Shown piece by piece: positions 21,323 through 34,560 of a DNA stretch of 64,000 nt (the stretch's first letter is position 1; every line of letters begins with the position of its first letter). The stretch comes from Nectonema munidae. Lineage: Eukaryota; Nematomorpha; Nectonematoida; Nectonematidae. The notes beneath the pieces were generated by a model. It was given only the letters and a program-made list of their open reading frames with translations. It was not told the origin of the DNA and searched no databases. The position numbers and the translations under genes are program-made. The stretch covers positions 1 to 64,000 of the forward strand of contig JAUIRK010000176.1 of the NCBI GenBank assembly GCA_030549495.1, read 5' to 3'.

Positions 21323-23518
21323 ATGTCAACAAGAAGTCAAGAAAACATCTTTCTGATTGGTATTCCTCTTGAATCAGATTTTAAGGATTTCAAGCAACTT
21401 CCAACCAAAAAAGATGTGATGAAAAGATTGTTTTACTTTATTAAGAAACTCCAAAAAACAGTAAGAGAATCTTGTTGTTTTGTGGCGAGTGAGGTTACCA
21501 AAATATGGGAGATTGCTAGTCTGCCTACATCTCATAAACCGTTCATAGTAAAAAAAATTCCTTCCCTGTATGAAAAACATGAAAAATTAAAGAAAAAAAA
21601 ACGTAAAAGCAGAACACAAATTATAAAAATAACAGAGTTTTGTAAAGAACTCGAAAAATTATTTGACATCTCACATTCAAACTTTACTTCTTTAATTCGT
21701 AATAAAGAAGACATGAGTTTTCTTGAAGATCAGAAAGGTCTGAGGAAAATGTTTATTGGGAAGGAAGATAAAGACTTCTTAAAAAAAGCATTGAAATTAT
21801 CAAAAAGGAACGAGTATTATAAGAAATGTATTCAGGATAACGAGGAAATCTTGGAAAGTAGTTCCATTGGAATGAAAAGCGACATTTCTTCATCTTCTGA
21901 TAGTGAAGAACATGATATTTCTGAAAATGCTCCCATTTCTTCAGCTGATAGTTTTGTGTCTTCTTCACATGATACTAAAATTTTGAAAACGCTAAGAAAG
22001 TAATAGAAAAAGAAGACTTTATTGCTGCTTTGGATAGAACTGGAACTTCTACAAGAAAGGCTCTTCATCTTGTAACACCGGCTCTAAAAGCTGTAGGTTT
22101 TGATATGAATACACTGACGCATTATCTTACATCATCTTTATATAGATCAAGAAAAAAAGTGCGGTCAACAATTGCTCAAAAAATAAAAGAATCTTTTAAT
22201 TCTAATACTCCAATGATAATACATTTTGATTCAAAATTGCTACCGGATAATAATAGAAGTAAATTCGAGCGTGTTCCCATTGTTATATCAGGCAAAAATG
22301 TAGAAAAACTTCTTAAAATCCCTAAATTGTTACGTGGAACTGGAGAATCGATTGGTAAAGAAGTTTTGAAAACATTAGAAGATTGGCCAGCTTGCTTACC
22401 TTGGATTGCAGGATTGTGTTTTGATACAACTACAAGTAATACAGGAAAACACAAAGGAGCGTGTTCAATCATTCAGAATGGAGTTGATCACCGTTTACTC
22501 TTCTTTGCTTGTAGACACCATATTGATGAATTGATGATTGCTGCAGTAATGGATATTTTTTTTGTTTCTAAGGTCCAGATATTACTTTTTTCACTAGATT
22601 TAAATCAAAATGGTGCGAAATTGACCAAAGTTCTTTTCAACCATTTGAAATAAACAAAATTTCTCCTGATGCTTTTGATGATTGGGTTTACCTTAAAAGA
22701 AAAGAATTGAGTACATTTTTAGAAGAGCAGTTAGTGAAAAAACAGGTCAGAGAAGATTATCGAGAATTTTTGGAATTATCCCTGATATTTTTAGGTGAGC
22801 CTTTGGTTTGAAAATTTAGATCTCCTGGAGCTTACCACAGAGCTCGTTGGATGGCGAAATGCATTTATTGTATCAAAATATATTTATTCAGAAATGAATT
22901 TAAAATGAAAGCTAATGAAGTTAAGAATTTGAGAAGAATTTGCGTTTTTATTGTTACAGTCTATGCTAAATTCTGGTTTACTTCTTCACACGCAGCAAAT
23001 GCTCCAGTCAATGATCTTCAACTTTTATGTCTTTTGGAGGATTACCATAATGTTGATTGTAGTATTGCAAAGGCTGCTATTGGTAAAATGAGAAGACATC
23101 TTTGGTATCTTAGTGAAGATCTAATACCATTGGCATTTTATTCGCATCTTGTCAACCTAGAAGAAAAACAAAAAATGCTGAATAATCTTCTACATAAAGA
23201 ACCTTTGAAAGGTGATGGAAGACGTTTCGAGTGGAAAGGATCCTTCAAAAATATGCGAATTGAAGAGTTTGTGACAAACGATCGAAAAATTTCTTTGAAG
23301 CTCTGAAACTTCCTTTTCCCACTTTAGGATGGGAAGATATCACAGGAACAGTTGCTAGCATAAAAGTTGTGAACGACATAGCAGAAAGAGCAGTATCGCT
23401 AGCAACTGATTTTAGCTCAATGCTTACCACAGAAGAAGACGACAAACAATTTCCTTTTCAAGTAGTGGAGTACCACAGGAGTTCAGTTGGTCATCCGTGT
23501 AAAAAGGCATTAAAATAG
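21323..23518 (+). pseudogene. Unclassified transposase-like gene, broken
   Basis: Start ATG at 21323 (MSTRSQENIF). The first part is basic with an acidic, Ser-rich linker (residues ~185-220). The core (22030-22650) has IIHFDSKLLPD, LCFDTTTSNTGKHKGAC and FACRHHIDEL, resembling the spaced acidic motifs of a DDE/RNase-H fold. The C-terminal part has ARWMAKCIYCIKIYLF (about 22840-22890), WFTSSHAANAPVNDLQLL, HLWYLSEDLIPLAF and ends VVNDIAERAVSLA and QFPFQVVEYHRSS at 23518. I remember this arrangement from repeated unnamed proteins in arthropod genomes (unverified). Breaks: frameshifts near 21990, 22580 and 23290 and an in-frame TGA near 22809. I could not find terminal repeats. Otherwise well conserved, so decay is recent. 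Confidence 0.7.
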
Positions 23519-23870
23519 TTTCAGCTTTTGATAATATCAATAAATAATAACCTTTATCATATACTAATTACTTCTTATCCTATTGGTTACATCTAAAAAA
23601 AAAGAAAACTTTTCATGGATATCTGAACCAATGACATTTACTAACTACTTTTTATTCTGTTGTTTACATTTGAAAAAAAGAGGACTTTCAATGGATTTTC
23701 ATACTTTTTGAGCTGTGGTTAAATAAGAATTTCTGAATCTAAAACTTTGCTCAAATGTTTTTTACGTATAGGAGACACAATTCAAACAGTGTTTCACAAA
23801 AAATGAAAACCCTGCATGAATAACTTAAATTTTTTTATTTATTGGTATTGCATCTAATTTAGACAATTAA

Positions 23871-24000
23871 CCCATTTAAGGCCAAGCAAAGCAGACGATA
23901 TGTAAAAAAACGCAGACGATTTATATTCAAAGTCATTGAAAAAAGCAGACGAAGATGAAATTACTTATGTTCCAAAATAGGAACATTGGCTGTAAATGGG
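23871..24000. mobile_element. 130-bp TTAA-flanked MITE, copy 1
   Basis: Begins CCCATTTAAG and ends TGTAAATGGG (short TIR), with TTAA directly on both sides (23867-23870, 24001-24004), as left by piggyBac-type transposases. The inverted copy at 35594-35722 shares the interior (GAAATTACTTATGTTCC, AGACGATTTATATTCAAAGT). Confidence 0.85.
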
Positions 24001-24116
24001 TTAAGATGACTTGACAGATTATAATGATGTCACGATCAGAAATAGAACACATAATGACTGGAAGGCGCTGCGTTTTAACAACTATAGCGATCTGCCCGCT
24101 TTACTAAAGAGTGATA

Positions 24117-24556
24117 AATCATAAGGACTACATGACAAAATAGTGACAAAAAATATGCAAATTCAAAGAAATGATATGACAAATGAGTGATAACAATTAC
24201 GGAATTTTATAGTTGTTTCATGACAAAAGAGTTACAAAAAATTTCTGATTTTTTTTTATAAAAGACTTTAAAAATAATAATTATAGCACTATCTAACTAA
24301 ATAGCTAACTAACCAACAAACTAATCTAACTAATTAAACAAATAAACAAGTTAACTAACTAATTAACAAAATAACCAATTAACTAATCAATTAACTAACT
24401 CACCGACTAACTACCTTTTGATTTGTCACTCCTTTCAACATTATTTAATGAGTGACTAATTTTTTCACTACTTTGAATTTTCACTCCTTTGATCACCATT
24501 TGTGTCCCTCCTTTGATTTCTCACTTCTCTGAGTTGTCATTCCTTTGAACTCATTC
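24117..24556. repeat. Foldback element with (CTAA)-rich core, copy 2
   Basis: Same design as 9049-9325 but longer. The left arm has TGACAAAATAGTGACAAAAA and TGACAAAAGAGTTACAAAAA, the right arm has TTTGATTTGTCACTCCTTT and several TCACTCCTTTGA repeats, and the core at 24285-24420 is CTAA/TTAA words. Arms differ in the number of internal repeats, suggesting slippage. Confidence 0.7.
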
Positions 24557-25539
24557 CATCTGCCATAATGCCATGTGGTGCTACGGGAGCATTTATTTTG
24601 TAGTTGGTCTATCATCTCTAACAAGCAACTTTATTAATATGTCATAAATTATTCTGCTAGACCTTTTGGCATAAAGGTTGCTGGAAATATTGTTTATTTA
24701 AAAATTGACATACTTATATATTACATACTTAAGAAAATCAGTTCTGCAAAATTTTGAAAGAAAGATATTTTTTGAATATGTGTTTTACCAAAAAAAAATG
24801 TTTAGTTAAAAAACATGTATTATATATGTTTGTTGTCCGTTGTATTTTATTATTTTAAAATCTTTGATTCATTCAACAAAAATGTAATATTATCATATAG
24901 AAGATTAGTTTGAAGTGACAAGTCAAAAATCTAGATTACTTATTGTCAAGCAAAATATATCATTTTATTATCGAAAAGATTAAAAATATTATTCAGTTAT
25001 GCCACCTGCTTTGCAAAATGTTTCTCACAGAAAACTCTTTTCACTATAAATGTAAGATAATTTAAGTTATTTTGAAAGTGATCAAGATATAGTTAATATT
25101 TTTTTCTGTGTTCAAGCCAAATGTTCTTCATTATATATCTTTTTATTGCTGCATATATTTTATTTTACTGTTAAAAACAGCAAAATGTTTTTGGTTATAA
25201 TGGTTAATTTACTATATTTTAACTTCTTACAGTTTTTGGAGTTTTATCCGTGGCAAAATTTTTTTATTTACTTGAAAAATATGAATTCTGCTAAACTAAG
25301 TATTATTTGAAGCCTTACACACTATACGAATTTTGAATGTTGTTTTTTTAGCTAGTATAAATAAAGAATTTCGCTTATATATATATATATAATTATAAAG
25401 CATAATATTTTGTAACATTTAAAAAAGTATTCGAAATAAATAAACAACAAACAACTTAATTTCAAATCGATAATTTTTAATAAAAATTTATTTGAGTCAA
25501 GGCATTAAAAAATTGAAAGATTAAATAAACTATCTATTT

Positions 25540-25540
<1 letters not shown>
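24557..25540. other. No feature recognised
   Basis: A+T-rich DNA with a short (TA)n run at 25376-25395. Nothing else seen. Confidence 0.4.
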
Positions 25541-25570
<30 letters not shown>

Positions 25571-25575
25571 TTTGA
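25541..25575. repeat. (TTGA)n microsatellite
   Basis: TGATTGATTG repeated with one interruption (ATTTATTG). Confidence 0.85.
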
Positions 25576-25651
25576 ATCAGCTTATAAGTTGCTTAGAACT
25601 CGAAATATCGAGCAGTGCTAAAAGAAGCATTCATTTCAAGAGTTATGACTA

Positions 25652-25790
25652 TAGGGCAATTAAAAGTCAATAAAGTCAACTTTTGAATTCTAATGGCTCT
25701 TATTCTAAAACACGTGAATAGTCTTATTTTATAAAGTTTGTGTAGAAGAAGCCTAAGTTTATTAGGTCAACAAAAGTCAACTTTTTATTA
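25652..25790 (+). mobile_element. Isolated hAT-like terminal segment
   Basis: Starts TAGGGCAATTAAAAGTC and continues AATAAAGTCAACTTTT, then about 100 bp further GGTCAACAAAAGTCAACTTT. The same pattern ends the hAT at 61205-62172 and the segment at 34789-34889, so all three belong to one family. No coding part follows here. Confidence 0.5.
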
Positions 25791-28700
25791 ATATCAACAT
25801 TTTTTAAGTCTCTATTTTTTGTAAGTAATCTTGTTTTTGTGAAAATTTAACAAGGTAGCAAACAAAGAGTAAGTATTTAAGAATTTTAGAATTTCTTTTA
25901 TATATATACTGAAGAGTTCACAAAGGAACTAAAAATATATTTCATTTTTAAAGTTTTTTGAGAGATCATTTTTAATATAGATAAAAATTTTGACTCCTCT
26001 ATTCTGGCACATAAATAAAATAATTGAAAAACGTAATCTTTGATCTTATAATGAAAGATGCATTTGATTTACGATATATGGTATAAATAAGGAACATATG
26101 AAAAAAAAGAAACGTATCCCTTATCTAGCACAGGCAAAATACAAAGGAAAAATAAATTCCAGGTATTTTAAAACTTTTGTCCAAAGATGGCGACTTTCGA
26201 AAAGAGAATATTTTAAAACAGGATTCTTCAACCTTTTTTACATACGGGTCCAAAATTTTATTAAAATTAACTTTAGGGCCTAAAAATTATTATTTAAGGG
26301 CAGAACCATAGAATATATAAAAATAGAGCACTCGCAATTGTTCAATTTTTGTAATCGATGTTAAAATATATTCACTTTTACGTTTTGAAATCTGATGAAA
26401 GGCCCAAATCTTTTTTTCCAGGGCCCAAAATGGGTCATAGAACTTGGGTATAGAAGATACATGGTTTAAAATATTACATGGTATCATACATTAGTAATAT
26501 TACTAATTATAATTGACAGTGATTATAGAAAAAAATTTTATGTCACTTTTTTACAAATAAAGAACTATTTGAGGTCGTTACGTCAATTTTTGAAGGATTT
26601 ACAGATCAAATTTTGTTGCCACTTGTCTGTATTGCTGACTCTTATAAGAACAAGGTGCAAAGAAAATCATAGAACTTAAAAAGTAGAACCTAAGAAATAA
26701 AAGGAAAAAAAAGAATGAGAAGAAAGGAAGAAAAAAATAATATATGTTAATAAAAGATTCAATTCTTTATTACAATAGAGAAGCTTTTCAATTAATTTGA
26801 TAAGGATGATCAACTTTCTAATTAGTTTGGGTTTCTTAATATATTGTTAAAGTCATAAAGGTAAATTTCCTCTGCTCTTCACATCTAAACTTTACTTTTT
26901 GAAAGTTGACGCAGATAATATGCTATCATCGAAAAAAATTAAAATTTAAAATCCTAATTTAGGCCTTAAATTTTGATATTTATATTGGTCCAATCAGATC
27001 AATTCACCATTAAAAGAATCATTTCGAAACTATCTAAACCATTATATTTAACCAGTTTTTAACCGATTATATAAAAAGTTACATTTGAGCGAGCATTGCC
27101 ATATCATATTGAAGCTTAGGGAAATATATTTGGAGTAATTTAAAAAAAATGTGAAAAACAATCAAGTTTTACCATAAGCAGAGCAAAGAAGATCAAGTTC
27201 CAAAATACAAGTTTCATTTTATACATATTTGACTGAGTTTGCGAAGTGTTATATATATTCCAGAATTAGTGTAAATGAGAAGGCACCTCTACCTATTAGA
27301 AGCGTATACTTATGAGATAAAAAATTAAACGGTATCAACCTTTACTGTTAATATATAGGATAGAAAGATAAATATGTCGTTATGAATATGATAAGTGTAT
27401 ATATGAGTTTGTCTGTAGAAACTTAGCTTGGTGTTTTTCAAGATATTACACATAAACAGTTCGTGTATCTGTCATATTACAAGAATAGCACTAACACTGT
27501 TGAAAACTCATAAAGCCGTTAGAATAATATTTTGAAAGTAGGTTACACTACTAGGGGCTTTTGAAATAATGCAGCAAACTCCCATACCTCCCGCACGCAA
27601 TATACTAGCTTGCCAGGTAGGTCGCACTTTTACATCTCTATATGGCATAATATAGAGAAGCTGTTGAAAAAGATATCAACGGCATACTTTGAGAGAGTTG
27701 TTTTTGTTGCTTGAAGAAACGAGGAAAGACCAAAGTAGCCTTTTATGCCTTAACATTATAAGGATTTTTCTTTCAAAAATAGTCCGTATTTAATTTCACC
27801 CTTAAATTTATTTATACTTCACAGTTTTTAGAATATATTTCTTTTAGTCTGTAAATCGTCATTACTCCAATATATTTTCATTAAAATAGCATGTATACTT
27901 ATTATTATTTCCTTTACTTTTGTTCAGTGATCAGTTGTGTTTGTTTTTGGTCATATGAAAAATGTGTCTTCATGAATTATTATTTTTACGTTAGGAAAAA
28001 ACGATTTAAGTGGACAGAGTCTTTGACTAACGCAAAAATTTGCAAACGAAATGACTCTTTTTCGGGAAGTGACATTACACATAGTTGCTCTAATTAAGCC
28101 CTCTGAAATTTTAATTATTTACCAAATTTATTTGTCCATTTTTAACAATATTTTTATTTTGAGATGTGTCAATCTTGAAAATCATGAGTTTATGAAAACT
28201 GAATGGATATTTATCGTTTTTACCAGGATCTTGATAAAAAATTCAAATTTATAAAATATATAAATATATTTTTGAAGAAATTTTTTATATTTTTTGTAGA
28301 TAAATAAGAACTAAAAACAAAACTACTGCTTTTTTATTGAAATAAGCTTCATTAAAGTAATAATTATTGAAAATATAATACAAAATAAATAAATCAAAAA
28401 ATTAAAATTCTAAATTGTAATAATGAATTTTAATTCTGAATTGGAATTATGGAAACTTATGCTTATAATTTTTGGAGTTTATATGAATCTTCAAAAATTT
28501 TAGCTTATGTCAATTCAACTGTTTAAGGGCCAACTTTGTACATACGGAACATGTTGTTTTAAGCGTATTAAAAATAGTTACTGTTAATTGAAATTTTGGC
28601 ACTAAATATATTTTGTAACCAAAACGGTAATTCTCTATTAAAAAACTGTTTTATTATTTATTTCAAAACATTGTTTCTACCACAATGTATATAAAATTAT

Positions 28701-28858
28701 TTTCATTTTTAATTAAGTTTGATTTATGCGTAAAAACATCATTAAGCAAAATATTTTGTCTTTAAATCTATATTTTGACATTTTTTTACAAGGACTAATT
28801 GCTTTTTACAAGACTACGTGCTATACTTTTAAACAGCTGTGAATTGAACTATTTATTT
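25791..28858. other. No gene recognised
   Basis: A+T-rich sequence with only short random open frames. I see no repeat with a second copy in this window. Confidence 0.4.
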
Positions 28859-28945
28859 CTCATTATTCATTCGTGCTTTTAATTACGCTATCTCTCGTTA
28901 TTCATTCGTGTTTTTAAATTGTTATATCTCCTATTATTAATTTTT
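28859..28945. repeat. 35-bp tandem repeat, about 2.4 copies
   Basis: Units begin CTCATTATTCATTCGTG (28859), CTCGTTATTCATTCGTG (28894) and CTCCTATTATT (28928). Confidence 0.65.
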
Positions 28946-29592
28946 TTGGGCTTCTCTTTTGCATTATTTTTAATATTTAGTAATTACGAAATCGCGGAAA
29001 AGAACTTTTTATTTTTTTAAAAGATACTTACGATTTGGCTATTGAAAGTAACAATAACACATCTTTTGTTTGTTGCTTCCGAAAGTTGGTTATATAATAT
29101 TATATAATCAATAATATAATTGATCAAGAAGAAGTAAATAAATTTTTTTTTGAATCAGAAATTCTAACAAATTCCTGGTTAATTAGATTTTTTGACAATG
29201 AGAATTTTCATGATGGAACTAAATATAAAGTGTTTTGCATACTTTCAGGTTTTTAGGATTTAAGGCCATCTATTATTTTAATTTTAAAATATTGAAAACA
29301 CATAGAAAATTTTGCTGTATCGCATTATTCTTCATTTCAAAAAATATACAGAAGGCATTTTGAAAAAATTTTGAGTCAAATACTAATTTACATGACACTC
29401 AAAAAATATCATAATGGAAGCATACTTTGTAATGGCATTTAGAACTTTGAAGAGGAGTACATGGCCTTATGTCCGTAATTCGTAGGTTATCTCGTTGCCA
29501 ACGATAACAACTTTAGCCCTTTTGAGTTTTTACTAGCGCCCTGCTCAGGCAGGCTATCTTGTCAATTTCGCTCAGGCGAGTAGGGTACGGAC

Positions 29593-29686
29593 GTCAATAT
29601 ATATTAATGCGGGTAATCTGCGCCTTTTTGATAACTACTTACATGCGTATGTGAGAAGGGTGTGGGTTCAATCTCTACAATTGCCA
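29593..29686 (+). pseudogene. tRNA(Leu)-like pseudogene or SINE head
   Basis: A 94-base stretch has tRNA-Leu-like spacing: a D-arm-like GCGGGTAATCTGCGCC, a possible long variable arm (CATGCGTATGTG), a T arm GTGGG-TTCAATC-TCTAC (stem with G-U pairs) and a 3' AATTGCCA. The 5' strand (GTCAATA) does not pair with the 3' acceptor strand, so a working tRNA is unlikely. A further B-box-like GGTTCAAACCC lies on the minus strand at about 29715. Either a tRNA pseudogene or a tRNA-derived SINE. Confidence 0.4.
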
Positions 29687-29699
29687 ATTTTTACAAAAA

Positions 29700-32600
29700 A
29701 AAACACTGAGGGTTTGAACCCTGAAATGACAATAGCCACAAACTTATTCTCAAAGTGTATACAATGGTGATATCACAGAATGGATTTTTTTATATTTGAC
29801 ACAAAACCATATTTTTAACTACCATATCAATCATATATCATCATCTTCCATGGTCAACGATATAAAAACAAGATCTGCTCATGTTTATTTCACAAAAAGA
29901 CGTTCTTTGCACTTTTTGCAGTCATGAACACTGTGTCATGTCAGAACCACTGTAAGCTAAGAGACTTTAGGCGAATTAAGTTTTTGTTTCCCAAAAATTT
30001 GAATAAAAGAAAAAATACGTCCTTTTTAAAATACAAAGATATCAATGAAAATAATTAAAATTTTTTGTACAATATTTTATGAAAGTAATAATATGATTTT
30101 AGTGATTGTCTTTATACTAAAAGTATTGCTGAGTGCAGGAGAAAGACTTTGTCAAAATGGCGATCACGCTTGACCACTTTCTCCAGTTTGCTCCTTCAAG
30201 CAAAATCATGATGTGATTGCAAAAACTAACATATTATATTTAAAAATTAGTTTTATATTTGTTACTCAAAACGTGGAACATTCACTGATCGAAGTTACTA
30301 GGGAAGACTTGGAGAAGAGCTAAACAAAAAATGAAGCGTGCATGAGCTTTTGAAAGCTAAAAAAGAAGCAGATCCAGTGCTGCCAACTATTTTTAATGAA
30401 AATAATCAGAGTTAAAAAAATAAATCTAAAATATTCTAAAAAACAGAAATTCATAAAACAAAGCAATTTAAATTTATTTTTAAATTTCAAATATTTCCTC
30501 TTTCTTCTTCACATATATAATTTTTGCAAGAAGAATGAACCAGGAATCTTGTATGCTGCTAATGTACCAATATGTTTTTTATCCTGATTTTCTTCCTCTT
30601 AAGTATTCAAAGTTTTTACCGATAGGTAGTGCTCTGATGACCTGATTCAAAAATGGTTAGTGACAAGCTGCCACTAGATATTAAGATGGTTTCCCATTTT
30701 GGGAGTTTAGCGTTAGGATTGTATCGTCCCTTTAGCTGTATTTATAAATGTGAAACATAAATTCTTCTAAAATTATATATATCAAGGTATAGTTATGCAG
30801 AAACAAGGGCTGGTATTAGGCATTTAGTGGGATGGAAAGTCCAGGTAGACCTGGACTCAGCATTCCGGGCGGGACCATGTGCGAAAGAATCCGTGCGAAC
30901 GTCACAAACAATACTTAACTTAACTTAATGTAACAATGTCTTTTAATACATTAGCAGGTAGTTCATAAGTAGAGCCAGATTTATCCAACAAAGAAAAGTA
31001 TGAGATATTTTCCAACACACTAATATTTCTGGAAGCATTTGTTTTAATTGAAGAGATAATTCAAAAAAAAGACGATTTCTTTTTCTTATCTATTTTTTTG
31101 AGTAGTATTAAGTAAGTTTTTTGATTTCATTTCAATGTCCATAAAATGTCATACTGTCTTTGAAAAAAATCTAAAATCTAAAACAAATTTTTTTTAAAAC
31201 GCACTCTATGATGTAAAGCGCACATTTATTACACACTCAGATCAAAAAATATCTATTTAATTTTTGTTTTCTTACATTATAAATATGACAATTTTCAACA
31301 TACACATCATACCAAAACATTTTGATAAAAACTAAGACTACCATATCTAACGATAACATCCACAGACTAGGATCGACAGTTTTGCCTAAATTTATGACCT
31401 AACCCACATGATTCTTTGAAAATATAAGGAAATAAAAATAAGCAGGGGCAATCCAGAAATAAGTTCCCCATTGATCCTTGATTTGCATTATTTCACCATC
31501 TACACATCCAGGGATGAGGTTGTTTGAGTTGTGATATACTGCGAGGATGCAGCAAAGCGTTTGCATTCACTTTGCTCTTTACATTATTTTCGTTGAATGG
31601 ACAACATTCCACACATTTGATTGCTGCATTTACTCTTTGGTTTATGTTCATTTTTAAAAGTATGTTTTGATTTAGCCCTATTGAAATCCCTACCTTAGGT
31701 ATGAGTTCTTACGATAGTCTTGATTCTACTTTGTAAATAACATAACATCACTCTAGCGCGAAAAAGTAAAGATATTTCAAGCATGTATACTAGTCAGTAC
31801 GATGATTCTAACTTAAATATATTGTACACCTCACTAGTATCATTCTAATCTGAATATATTGTTATTTGTTGCCCTACCATATCATGCATTAATTAATAAA
31901 TCAACTGTATATTAATGAAGATTATGCGTTGAAAAATATGATTTTGATATATATGTATTTTTATATTATCATTGATTATACCTGAATAAATTTTCTATTT
32001 TTCCTTCAATCTCACACAACCCGGTATAACACTCCTTGGCACCATCAGATTTGTGAATATTTACAAAATATTGTAGTTGAGGAAGAAATTATATCGACTT
32101 CAATTTTTTGAATATTTTGATCTTCAATTCGTACTAACTTTTTTTATTGCACGTGTATAACACTACTATAGATGTTGTAATTTTAGAGTGATAGAGAAGG
32201 CTTTTGCGTTTTTTCTTATCTCTCGTAATATTTAACATAAATTTATTTAATGTAATATTTAAATTTGTTTATTTATCTGAAGAAGGCGAGAGTGGTCGAA
32301 AATAGTTTTCAACTTGTTTGAATAAAGATTTTACTTATTTTCCTATTATATCCTTCAACTTTTATTCATGACGTCTCAGCAATACTTTCTTTACATTTAC
32401 AATTTTTAAATTAATTTCTAATTATATCTTTGGATTTAAGCTTATGAAATGAAAGGGAAAATTTCTATCTTACAGACTCTAATAGCACGTTTTTATCATC
32501 TAATGCTTTTGTTCGAGTTTTTAAATATCAAAATAATTAAGAAATTTTATTCACAGTTGATGTAAGAATTGCAATATTGCAATAAACTATATAGATTCAT

Positions 32601-33240
32601 ATATTGGTTTGAAAGTTTGTTAATTCACATTTGGCCAATAGGCTATGCTGATTTTCATTTTCATTGGCATTCAAACAGATGGGGTAAATTCTTTTTTTAC
32701 CACAAAGTGCAAATAATTATGTATTCATTTTAATAAAACCTTCAGAATCAAATAAAAATTTTAATTGTGTTTATTATTTTTTCAATTTGCTTTATTTGAC
32801 TTTTCTTATTTATGTTTTGATGCATACTATATTTCCTTCAAAAATATGTAATCTTGATTACAATAAAGGATTCAAGTGTGGATTTAAGGGCATTTAACAG
32901 AAAAATGATAGTTGTTGTTCTGCATTTGTTACATGGATTTCAACTTCGTTTGAAGTGAATCAAAAATATTTAAAAGAAGTTGTTGATATGCTAAATTTTT
33001 TTATATTTCGACAAAGGTTTATTTGATCAAAGAAATCAGAAAAGGTTCATGATAGAAGCTCACTTTCCAACTCATCATTCGATGTTTTGATGCAATTTAT
33101 TATATTCTATATCTTTCGATTTGAAAAATACCCAAATAAAAAGATCTTAAATATAAAGATATGCACTTTTTTAACAATGACGTCAATAAATTGAGATGAA
33201 AATATTTGAAGAAGAAATAAGAGAATATTTTTTCTGAAAT
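29700..33240. other. Long stretch without a recognised gene
   Basis: Includes a small palindrome GTCCAGGTAGACCTGGAC (30839-30856) in a less A+T-rich patch, and a possible retroelement 3' tail motif at 32280-32310 (GAAGAAGGCGAGAGTGGTCG). Neither is enough for an element call. Confidence 0.35.
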
Positions 33241-33263
33241 GCAATTTATTATACATAAAAAAT

Positions 33264-33269
33264 TTTATT
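33264..33269 (-). promoter_or_regulatory. Polyadenylation signal of the globin gene
   Basis: AATAAA on the minus strand about 90 bases after the TAG stop; a second AATAAA lies at 33250-33245. Confidence 0.5.
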
Positions 33270-33354
33270 TAATAAAATAAATACAATTGATTGGAACACA
33301 GCTTAAATTTTCTATATTCTACAGCAAGAAGAAGCGGCATAGAAAGTGTCTTGC

Positions 33355-33504
33355 CTACGATCTAGCCATTAGAAATCCTTTTTGTAATTCGAGAATAAAC
33401 TTATCAATGAAATTTTCGTAAACCGCCATTAAGCAATCTTGCTCCTTCGAACTTCGTTCGGCAATCATGTCCCTGATAGTAGATAAAAAGGGAGCTTTGA
33501 AAAG
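33355..33504 (-). CDS. Globin, last exon (G and H helices)
   Basis: After an acceptor TTAATTTATTTTTAG (ending at 33505) 49 codons run to a TAG at 33357-33355. They read LFKAPFLSTIRDMIAERSSK, then EQDCLMAVYENFIDKF and ILELQKGFLMARS, which fits globin G and H helices. It joins in phase 0 to the exon at 34954-35167 (…CNDFL + LFKAPFL…), at the classic globin G7.0 intron position. The intron is 1,449 bp. The exon is too short to notice by ORF length and has more even codon use than its surroundings. With AATAAA downstream this is very probably the 3' end of a working host gene. Confidence 0.8.
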   Translation of the reverse strand, partial: LFKAPFLSTIRDMIAERSSKEQDCLMAVYENFIDKFILELQKGFLMARS

Positions 33505-34129
33505 CTAAAAATAAATTAATATAATGAATATTCAAGAGAGTTAGTTATTTTGTCAAAATATAATATATATAACACGATCATGACGCTGTGATGGTAAACA
33601 TTATGATCAAGTATACCAACACATACGGTTGGCGAGACAGTAAGGGGACGGAAAGAGGATATGCTAGGGCGCACACTTTTTGGGGGGAAAACATTAAAAT
33701 ATTAATTATCATTGTACAATGTACATACTAAAAGATATAGAACATAGATACAGAACATTTTATGCAGGGATTAGTTTTTTCTTAGTGCATATATAAAAGG
33801 AATATCAACTCATAGCGCTTTTCAGATCTGAAGTATGACTCTTCTTTCAGAAAGTCAGTTTACTTTACTTACTATGCATTGACATGCTTAAAAACGATAA
33901 GATGAGCGAGTGCACCCTGCTTAAATCCGCCACTGTCATAGACCAATCGTGTGTGTGGCCAAATAGGTCATAGATATAAACTAGACTACAAACTTGTAAA
34001 ATACAATTATCAATAACTTTGCCAAATTTTGATAGCTTTAATACGATATCGTTTGACTCATTTTTTCTGCAATTTTGCCACGTGGGCTTCAATACTATCA
34101 CTTTTTCTCAATTAATTTTCAATAACATT

Positions 34130-34560
34130 CTTGTAACTAATTTTAAATTTAGAGAGTTACGATCTTTTTAAGAAATACGTGAATCGTTCCATTTTTATTG
34201 ATTTTTTTTCAATGTATTCGTGTGTAAGTGTAACCCATACTTCATCCTCAATTTCCATATTCCTATATAAATCATAGTGAAACTTGAAAATTGTCTTTTT
34301 CATTATTTTTGCACATTTAACAAAATATGAAGGGAAACATCTTTCTTACAAGCTTTATTACTAATTTTTCCAATTCCCTTTACACAAATATCTTCTTTAA
34401 ATTTTTTCACTATTTTTTTACTTCAAAAAGTTTGCATTACTGCCAATAAATGTGCTTTAAAATCCGCAACCAAGACACATGAAATAGCATTTTGAGTATT
34501 TTATCAAATGAAATATCTTACTTAGTAAATTCAAGTTTTCTCTTCTTATTTCGAGCTCTT
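34130..34560 (-). other. Weak hAT BED-finger-like stretch inside globin intron
   Basis: The minus strand reads VLVADFKAHLLAVMQTF near 34440-34490, then KKIVKKFKEDICVKGIGK, faintly like the zinc-finger region of some hAT transposases. It lies in the last globin intron near the hAT-like end at 34789-34889. The match is short and I am not sure of it. Confidence 0.2.

Noticed and set aside
30802-30900. hAT-like start (AAGGGCTGGTATTAGGC) with a GTCCAGGT palindrome
   Set aside because: No second end and no coding remnant; too short to call.
31440-31475. mariner-like terminus (CAGGGGCAATCCAGAAATAA)
   Set aside because: No matching inverted end or transposase remnant nearby.
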